From the NCBI GenBank assembly GCA_009193035.1, contig SWDT01000116.1, positions 1 through 64,000 on the forward strand: 64,000 nucleotides of DNA. The letters run 5' to 3'. A program made the position numbers and the translations under genes. Origin of the DNA: Halicephalobus mephisto (Eukaryota; Nematoda; Chromadorea; Rhabditida; Panagrolaimidae). The notes beneath the pieces are model-generated. The model worked only from the letters and a program-made list of their open reading frames with translations, had not been told where the DNA came from and made no database searches. Of the stretch, positions 57,018-64,000 are shown piece after piece; positions within the stretch are counted from its first letter, which is position 1; the number at the start of each line of letters is the position of its first letter.

Positions 57018-60000
57018 ATGCACTTCCAGCTAATATCCATTTTTTTCTTACATTTTCTGTTTTTTTTGACAACTTCAGGAGATCCTCAAAGGATCCCGGA
57101 TAAAGAACCCGGTGATGACAAGTGCTCTGCCAGATGCCACAGACTCCTCTCCCGATCGCTTTCTAAAGTAAACTACTCCATCAAAAAAGTGGATGTTCTT
57201 TTGAAATCGAATCAGAAAATCAAAGATTTCGGAGATGTTTGTTGGAAATTTTACGATTATTACGATTGTCAAAAACAATGTAAAAAAAGACCGAAAAGGT
57301 CCCTTTCCCGTCTGGATGTCCTGACACGACTTGTGGTCAAAAGGTGCAAATTCGTCGACGAAAGTGAGTATTTCGATTCTTTGTGAAATTCGAACTGATT
57401 TTTTTTCGACAAATAAATTGCAAAAATTAAAAAATATTTTTCGAAATTTAAAATTTTCCAGATTACAACAACGACATCAAATGCATCCACAGGTACCATT
57501 CGTTCATCGAAATCCGATGTCTTTCCTACATGAACGAAGCCGTGAGATTGAGGAAACTCATATCCAGAGCCGAGAACGACAGGGACAAAAATGGAGGAAT
57601 TCAGGAAACATGCAGGTTAGTGCAAAAATTACAACGAAAATTTTAAACTAATTCGAAAATCCAAAAATTCAAATTTTTCTTAAAAATTAAAAATCAGCAA
57701 TTCTAAACAACAATTACAGTAATAAAAAAACTAAAAATCAATTTTTTAATTTAAAAAAAAATTTGGATTTAAAATTTTTAAAATTTTATTTAAAATTTTT
57801 TTAAAATTAAAGAATTAATTTTAAATTTTTAAGTTTTTTCTAAATTTTATTTTAAATTTTTAAATTTTTAAAATTTTTAAGTTTTTTCTAAATTTTATTT
57901 TAAATTTTTAAATTTTTAAAATTTTTTTATTTTTTTTAAGATTTTTTTTATTTATTGGACTTTTTAGATTTCTTCACTACCATAATATGTGCCTCTCGAA
58001 TACTGTATTTTTCTACTGTCCAAATGCGAAGAAACTGTTCAACAGATTCACTCTCAGAAATTATTTTCTTTCTTTTGTGATTCCGGATGATGATGAAGAT
58101 TTCAGCGACAAATTCCTCGACTATTGTGAAGTTTTCGATTTTCAAAAAATGGCCAAAGCAATATATGACACGACCAGTTCCATTAAAATCGAGGATTTAG
58201 AGGACTTTAAATCGACGACTTCTTTTCCGATGGTGAAATTGCTCAACGAAGATCAAGTTAAAATTGGCATAACTAGCAAGGAGAAAAAAGTTTTCGCTTC
58301 AGACGAAGATTTGCAGGATAATCCGCCGAATTTCTTTTATTCTTCCGCGAGATATGAAACGACTACTTACAGACCTGTGGCCACGAGTAAAGATAAGTGA
58401 GTTTTTGATATACAGGATAGTGACTGGAAGAACGTTAATTACCAAAAATAAACACTATCCAAATCACTATTCAGGAAATTATTCAAAAAGTGAATAAAAA
58501 ATTATCATCGAAATTAAACACTATCCTTGTATTTTGTGCTGACTGGATAGTGACTAGAAAATTAATTATCACAACTGGACACTATCCAAATTACTATTCA
58601 GGAAATTATTCAAAAAGTGAATAAAAAATTATCATCGAAATTAAACACTATCCTTATACTTTTTGCTGACTGGATAGTGACTAACAAATTAATTATTACA
58701 ACTTGGACACTGTCCTAAATATTTTTTGAAATTCTTGGATAGTGACTGAGAATTCGATAAATTGTTCGAATTAGTCACTATCAAAGTTGTCGATTTCGAA
58801 AATTGATCGAGTCGAACTCGAACCAAATTAGTCAGATTTGAAAACTTATGAAGTTGATTCGAACCAAATTAGTCAGGTTCGAAAATCGAAGATTTCGAAA
58901 AATCGACAGCTCTAGTCACTATCCAAAATTGAAACACTGGTTTTTATCGCAAATTTAAAATTGTATTTTCAGAATACAGTCTAATTCATCTCGAATCCAC
59001 CCATCGGGTCAATTTTGGTCCCCGAAACCCGTCACGATCGAGTTCGTTTCTCACGCGGTAGAGTCGTCCCCGGAACCGACCGCCTTCACTCTCGATCCGA
59101 ATCACATTCTCAGCACGATCTTCAAGTTTCCGAAAATACTCCCGACTACGGTAATTGATCCAGATCCCACCACGATCCAAACAGACAACACCGGAGATGT
59201 CCTGGACGTGAAACCAGAAAGCAAAGAAGACGAATTCGAAGCAGATTCAGGAGATAGCAGTTCCGGAAGTCTCTTCGAAGACGACGAAGAAGTGATTTGG
59301 AAAACGAGACCTTCGGCGAAGACAACTACAAAGGTTCCTGGGAAGAAAATTGAAGATGGAAAAATCGAAAAAAATAAACAAGATATTTCTGGTGAAATTT
59401 CGGAGGAAAAAACAAAAATCGAAGAAAAACAAGAATCTGAACCAAAAACAGTAATCCTGGACGAAATTCCAATCGAGACAACTACTGCAGACAGACAAGT
59501 AGAACACGCAGAATTGAAGAAGAAGATCCCCGTCGTCAATGTTTCTCTAAGTAAGTTTACAGTACACTATTTCGAAATTGTAAAGAGAACTACGAAGTCT
59601 ACTTTTTTCCACTGGTCGGGGCTAGATATTGAGAGTAGCGATTCACCGCAAAACAAAAAAACGCAAAAATTTATCACTTAAAAATAATAATAACTTGAAA
59701 ACTTTCCTTCCCGCGCCTTCTTCCTTTCGTTGCGAGACCTTTCTTTCTCTTTTTTTTCTATTTTTCTTTTTCCTTTCTTTCTCCGTTTTTCCATTTTTAC
59801 TTGGGCGAGAAATAGGTATTTTTTGGCTTTCTCTTTTTTTTCTATTCCTCTTTTTCCTTTCTTTCTCTGTTTTTCCATTTTTACTTGGGCGTGAAATAGG
59901 TATTTTTTGGCTTTCTCTTTATTTTCTATGCCTCTTTTTCCTTTCTTTCTCCGTTTTTCCATTTTTACGTGGGCGCGGAACACGTATTCTTTTGGTCTTT

Positions 60001-61863
60001 ATTATTATTTTTTTTATTTTCGATTCCGTCAACATACTTTAAGAAATATAAAATATCCAAAAATTTTAAAAATATGTTCGTCAATATTTAATAATTAAAA
60101 TTCTTTACAAATTATTACGGTAAATTTAAAAACGGAAATTTCACATATCTAAAACATTGAAATTTATTTTTCGAAAATTTTAAATTAATTAATATTCGCC
60201 CAATTACACAAAAAAAAGTGTAACTTTTGACACAATAACAAATGCAAATTGTCACTATTATTTTTTAATTTTCGTCACAAAAGTTAAATATTGACAAAAA
60301 TGTGACGATTGTGTCACATTTCACAATTGTTACAGCTTTAAAAGTTACATTTTTTGTGTGTAAAATATTTTTACTTTTTTGAAGATTGGTAGATCGTGGA
60401 TGGGGGCTCTGGTCCACGTAGATGAGAAAGATATACAAAGTCAGTTTATTAAGCCGGAGGTGGGATATACAGCACAACTCTGATAAACCATCGCGCAATT
60501 CACTCAAATCTCCTGCTGTCCCCATAATCGTACATCCTTCCATTGGCCCTCAGGGTATTTCTCTTCGAGACCAACGCTGTGCGGATATGTACTTAAGTTA
60601 ATAGGTGTACGATTCAACAAAGATGTTTTTTGAATTAATTAAGCCTACTGTATCGTTTTTGGATCGATCAATCTCTTTAATTTTCAGCCATTACCAACTC
60701 CGCTGAATCATCGGAAGAATCCAGACTGCCTTCTGATTCGGCTGAAATCCTCCCAAACACGTCTCCAGATTTTCCAAAACTAAATTCCACAGAAAAACTC
60801 GTCGAAATTTCGGAAGAAATCCAAAGTCACGAAATCGAAGAAACTTCAACTTTGGCCGTTTCCAGTTACTCCGAACCAGCTCTAAATTCATCGGAAAGGA
60901 AAACTACAGTATCCTTCGAGTTGCCTGTGAACAGGAAACCTCTCTTGAGCGGAACCAAAGTCCACATCAAGAGGATCAGACATTACAGCGAACTGGCCAA
61001 TGACAAGGATCCCAGTGAAGAAGAAGAAGAAGACGGACCTCAAGGAATTCAGACAAGTAAGTTTCTAAAATTATTTATCAGGATTCCTGTAGACGAAAAT
61101 GGTGAAATTACGGTAATTGTGGATGGATTTTTCAGGAAAAAAACAGAAAAATTGGAATAAAATTGACTCCACAAATTCAAAATCCAGTAAGTTTACTCAA
61201 GGATGTAGTTGGGGTATTGCCTCAGGGGATAAAGAATATCCATTCTGAATTTCATTAATTTTTTTACTTTTAAATTAGATTATTATTTTTTATTTTTAAA
61301 AAGTAGTTTTTTTTGTTGTGATACAGACCATTCCTGGGGGTGCTTAGGACTAAGTTCAATGTATTACAAACTCAACAATTATGAAACAACACAAAATCAC
61401 TCCAATCCTAAATCCTGACGCGAAGTATTACTGTAGTTTCCTCGGGGACTTCGTGGTGGGACCTAGTTCGCGTCTTGTTTCATTTTTAAAATTATTTTTT
61501 TCATTTTTAAAATTATTTTTTATTTTTAAAACGATGATTTTTTAATACTTATTTTCAGTCCCGAAACATCCATCCCAATCTTCTGAACTGCCTTCATCGG
61601 ATCCGAAAGCCTTCTGGAACTCCATCATCAGAAGCGAAGAGGAGTACGACCAGTCCAACTCCAACGAAACCGTCGATCCTCGGGTGGATTCTACTCTCCT
61701 CGACCACTTCAACGAGGACTTCGCCGGCTTGACCACCCTCAAGTGGTTCCTGATACTGTATTGTGTGATCTTCATTTTGGCTTTCACTGTTCTTCTTTAT
61801 CTAATCGTCTCCATTATTTCTAAAAAGTGCAAAAAACGTAGAAAGTATTCTTTTTCAAATTAG
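57018..61863 (+). CDS. Type I membrane protein, possible proteoglycan core
   Basis: Six exons: 57018-57363, 57462-57615, 57968-58396, 58973-59550, 60688-61056 and 61559-61863; frame is kept and gives 726 aa. A signal peptide (MHFQLISIFFLHFLFFLTTSG) is followed by a domain of about 190 residues with a dozen Cys (CSARCHRLL, VCWKFYDYYDCQKQC, KCIHRYHSFIEIRC), somewhat like nematode CPG4-type or other secreted domains; I cannot fix the family. Residues 300-640 are rich in Ser, Thr, Glu and Pro. EADSGDSSSGSLFEDDEE (Ser402-Gly, Ser407-Gly) is a textbook glycosaminoglycan attachment context. One membrane span (about 688-712) and a short basic tail follow. A two-codon upstream frame (ATG GTT TAA, 57002-57010) precedes the start, and a TTTTAG acceptor ends at 56999. 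The 3' end faces the LIM gene, stop codons about 50 bp apart. Confidence 0.75.
57616..57967 (+). other. Intron 2 of the proteoglycan-like gene
   Basis: Almost entirely A/T, with AAATTTTTAAATTTT runs at 57760-57940. No other structure is seen. Confidence 0.7.
58408..58930 (+). repeat. GGATAGTG/CACTATCC hairpin repeat, intron 3
   Basis: GGATAGTGACT appears at about 58413, 58551, 58671 and 58737, and AACACTATCC or GGACACTATCC at about 58450, 58507, 58582 and 58644. The units include TATTCAGGAAATTATTCAAA and GAATAAAAAATTATCATCGA, repeated with a period of about 130 bp. Confidence 0.85.
59690..60030 (+). repeat. Pyrimidine-rich ~95-bp repeat block, copy 2
   Basis: Near-identical to 51825-52120, starting ACTTGAAAACTTTCCTTCCC and ending TTTTATTTTCGATTCCGTCA. 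The preceding 100 bases (CGAAATTGTAAAGAGAACTA, CGAAGTCTACTTTTTTCCAC) are also similar to 51505-51580, so the shared unit is longer than the tandem part. Confidence 0.85.
60206..60362 (+). mobile_element. Palindromic MITE, copy 5
   Basis: Ends ACACAAAAAAAAGTGTAACT and AAGTTACATTTTTTGTGTGT. It lies in intron 4 of the proteoglycan-like gene and is followed after 22 bp by a diverged LTR. Confidence 0.9.
60384..60618 (-). mobile_element. Diverged solo LTR, same superfamily
   Basis: On the minus strand it begins GTTGAATCGTAC and ends CGATCTACCAAT, with GAGAAATACCCTGAGGGCCA and GAATTGCGCGATG in the same order as the other two LTRs, and an AATAAA. It is about 235 bp and clearly older or from a related subfamily. 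No internal region is next to it. Confidence 0.7.
61057..61558 (+). other. Intron 5 of the proteoglycan-like gene
   Basis: Contains the dispersed repeat shared with lrp-1 intron 7 (61330-61482, ending GTTCGCGTCTTGTTTCA) and AT-rich sequence. An alternative open frame continues past the donor to 61160 (retained intron), but the spliced version reaches the membrane span. Confidence 0.55.
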
Positions 61864-61914
61864 AAAATAAAAAATATAAATTTTGGCAGCTTTGAAAAAG
61901 TACAGTAATCCAAA

Positions 61915-63644
61915 TTAAATGAGTTTTTCGATTTGACGTTGATTTTCGTCAGGACTGTAGAGGAGGCCGTTGTAGAGTTTGTAGAAGCATTCGTGACAGT
62001 AAGGACGACGTTCGTGTTCCCTGAAGGTCCCACGAAGATTCAGGGCTTTCTGACAGTAACAACACATGAAATGGTAAGGGTGGAATTTTTGGGCTTTTTC
62101 GGCATTGGGAGCGAGAGCTGTCAAAGTGGCTCCTTCGATGACGTCATTACAGTAAGCACAAACAGGTGGAGCTCCTGGGGGAGGAGAACCCTCGATCTGG
62201 AGAGTTCGACGGGGGGTCTGGGACCGGGCACGACGCTTGAGACTGGAGGTCTGGGATTCAGAAATGTCCACACCGTAATCCCGCTTGACTTGTTCCACGG
62301 TAAAATTGTCTTCAGGAGCTAAAATTAACAAAAAATTTAATTTTCAAACAATTATAAAAAAATTGATTTTAAAAAATCATACAGTAACCTACAGTAGTAC
62401 GTAGAAAATGAAAAATAAAAAAATTATGTTAAGAAATCAAGTATGTTTAAAATTTAAAAAACATAATTATTCAACTTTGGTCCCGACACGAATGACAATT
62501 TGGTTCGATTAAAGTATGGTATTTTGGTTGAAAATTGTTTTTCATGAATTTTTGAAACAAAATTTGTATGTTTCTGCATTTACTAAATGTAAAAATTTAA
62601 ATAAAAAATATTGAAAATTTTTATATTCTAAAAAAGCAGAAATGCATATTGTTACGGAATTGTCTTGACACGAATTTCAGGGATTTCGTAAGAACTACAG
62701 TAACCTGTATGTTGATTTTGTGGCAGTTGCTTCTTGTCATCATACAATCTTATATCTTAATTTTATATTCTAAAAAAGCAGAAATATATATTGTTACGGA
62801 ATTGTCTTGACACAAATTTCAGGGATTTCGTAAGAACTACAGTAACCTGCGCGTTGATTTTGTGGCAGTTGCTTCGTGATTGTCATCATACAACCAAAGA
62901 GCTCGCAGAACGCGGACTCCATTACTTGTATATTTAAAAAGTGAATCTGTTATTCGCCTCGGGACCCTTACTTAAGCAGTTTAGTATGTTTCTTCGAGGT
63001 CAAAGCTACTGTAGCTCGTGATTGAATATACCCCCACAACCCCAGTCATACTCCTTCGAACCCTAGTCATCAGTATGTTAATGAATAACTGACGACCAGA
63101 TAAGTGGGATGAATTTCTTACTGTAATTTCCGAAGTTGGTAAATTTTGCGGACTTACTTTCCAACGGTCTGTCTTCCTTGTGGTAGAGTGTGTCGTCGTC
63201 AGGAGCCGGAGTCAGCCTCAGTCTGTACTCGATCTCCTCTGTTCCTCTTCCGTCTTTGGCTGCCTTCTGACGCTTCAAGGAACCCCTCCTGAGGACCTCC
63301 GCCGTGGCGTTGACGTCATAGACAAGAGCGGCCATGGTGTCCTCGACGACGTTCCTCTTCTGAGTGTCCTTGATTTTCCCGAGTTCGTTCTTCATGTCCT
63401 CTTTCGAAACTGACTTAAGACGGATATTAAGCCAGTCTTCTGAAGGTTCGACGCTGATTCTTCCGTTGACTTCCATTTCTGTCTGGAAAGCCCGACGTTC
63501 TATTTGATGTCTTCTGATGACCTCAGTGGTCTTGTTGATGTCCTCAACAAGGGCGTTCATAGTACTGTGGACGAGTTCCCCGTGGTCAGAACCACTCATC
63601 CGAGAAGTCCGGGATTCTGAACGCCGGTCGATCATCGCGGCCAT
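61915..63644 (-). CDS. unc-95: Single-LIM protein, UNC-95/paxillin-like
   Basis: Minus strand, two exons, 63644-63158 and 62318-61915, joined in phase 1, give 296 aa. Exon 1 is charged and helical, with two similar segments, VHSTMNALVEDINKTTEVIR and VEDTMAALVYDVNATAEVLR. Exon 2 has a basic Ser-rich stretch (TSSLKRRARSQTPRRT) and then one LIM domain: CAYC, FHPYHFMCCYC and RRPYCHECFYKLY carry all eight zinc ligands and resemble the last LIM of paxillin. The C. elegans protein UNC-95 has one C-terminal paxillin-like LIM domain and works at muscle attachment sites, so I propose this name tentatively. A TTTCCAG acceptor lies one base before the ATG. Confidence 0.8.
62319..63157 (-). other. Intron of the LIM gene with a 142-bp direct duplication
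   Basis: A segment containing TATTCTAAAAAAGCAGAAAT, TGTTACGGAATTGTCTTGAC and AAGAACTACAGTAACCTG appears at about 62622-62760 and again at about 62764-62905. No exon is evident in the rest of the 839 bp. Confidence 0.75.
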
Positions 63645-63646
63645 CC

Positions 63647-64000
63647 TGGAAATTTCAAATTTCTTTAATTTTTTAATTTAAAAAAATTTTCTAATCGAAC
63701 GAATATTAATTAATTTTAAAAATTCTTTTTATTTGATTCAGTTAACTTTTCGATTTTGTTTTTGTCGAAAAATACTGTAAAAGTAAGATTTTCTTAAGAC
63801 ATGGAGAACAGTTTTCTCTTTTTAGAAAAAAGTGAACTCTGGGACAAAACACCAAATCCTCCTCGAGATTAGAGGAACTCTCCACAAGTGCTCTATAATT
63901 ACTTGTAACTAAACGTAATTGAGCGTACTTGATTGTACTCATTGGACTTATGAAACCTAAAATGAACATGAGATCATAACTTTTCATTTTTGTTTTCAGT
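63647..64000. other. Right edge, upstream of the LIM gene
   Basis: AT-rich sequence. An open frame on the minus strand (63987-63742, 81 codons) has no recognised domain. An upstream exon or trans-splice leader region for the LIM gene would lie here; none is identified. Confidence 0.45.

Noticed and set aside
59629..60042. Hydrophobic 137-codon frame with repeated FLSFSVFPFLLGREIGIFWL
   Set aside because: Lies in the pyrimidine-rich repeat; hydrophobicity follows from TTT/CTT codons. The sister block at 51.9 kb behaves the same way.
63742..63987. 81-codon minus-strand frame at the right edge
   Set aside because: No domain, AT-rich composition, and it ends next to the LIM gene's leader region; probably non-coding.
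1..64000. CRISPR arrays, bacterial operons or Shine-Dalgarno-type signals
   Set aside because: All tandem repeats here have diverged or contiguous units without unique spacers, and the genes are spliced and eukaryotic.

Overview
The window is nuclear DNA from a nematode. Coding exons are separated by AT-rich introns with worm-type acceptors (TTTTCAG, TTTTTAG), one intron is only 43 bp, and there are Str-superfamily chemoreceptors. A complete LRP-1/megalin gene gives a predicted protein of 4751 aa; I recall the C. elegans LRP-1 as about 4753 aa with the same 6-8-10-11 grouping of LDL-receptor class A repeats. I cannot name the species. All splice models were built by eye; every exon junction listed keeps the reading frame, but none is backed by transcripts.

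Positions 1-8.7 kb are a graveyard of mobile elements. About 305-bp inverted repeats (308-613 and 3336-3639) enclose a frameshifted RTE-like LINE endonuclease and a gene resembling the Polinton/Maverick minor capsid (penton) protein. Just outside are an intact LRAT-domain plus AIG1-like GTPase fusion (3773-5101) and an adenain-like Polinton protease fragment that has lost its catalytic Cys end. Next comes a 5'-truncated Ty3/gypsy pol with two internal stops and a 229-bp 3' LTR, which abuts a broken C-type lectin gene.

Positions 8.9-26 kb hold ordinary genes: a Str-type receptor (+), a 100-aa membrane protein, a 560-aa ammonium transporter (Amt), a second Str-type receptor (-) of the same subfamily, the electron transfer flavoprotein alpha subunit (ETFA), an SFT2-family vesicle protein (-) and a ZC3H15/DFRP1-like CCCH zinc-finger protein. 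The last two are divergent.

Positions 26.0-47.8 kb are one gene, lrp-1, in 14 exons. It has about 35 LDLa repeats, eight YWTD propellers, one membrane span and a tail with NPVL and NPVY. Its introns are full of CATATATG palindromes, a GGATAGTG/CACTATCC hairpin repeat and tandem duplications.

Positions 47.8-64 kb contain a tRNA-like sequence, a secreted cysteine-rich protein, a 229-bp solo LTR framed by 42-bp direct repeats, a 48-bp minisatellite, a 726-aa type I membrane protein with acidic Ser-Gly sites like a proteoglycan core, and a convergent one-LIM protein resembling UNC-95/paxillin. Several dispersed repeats (MITE, LTR, pyrimidine-rich block, hairpin repeat) recur across these unrelated genes.
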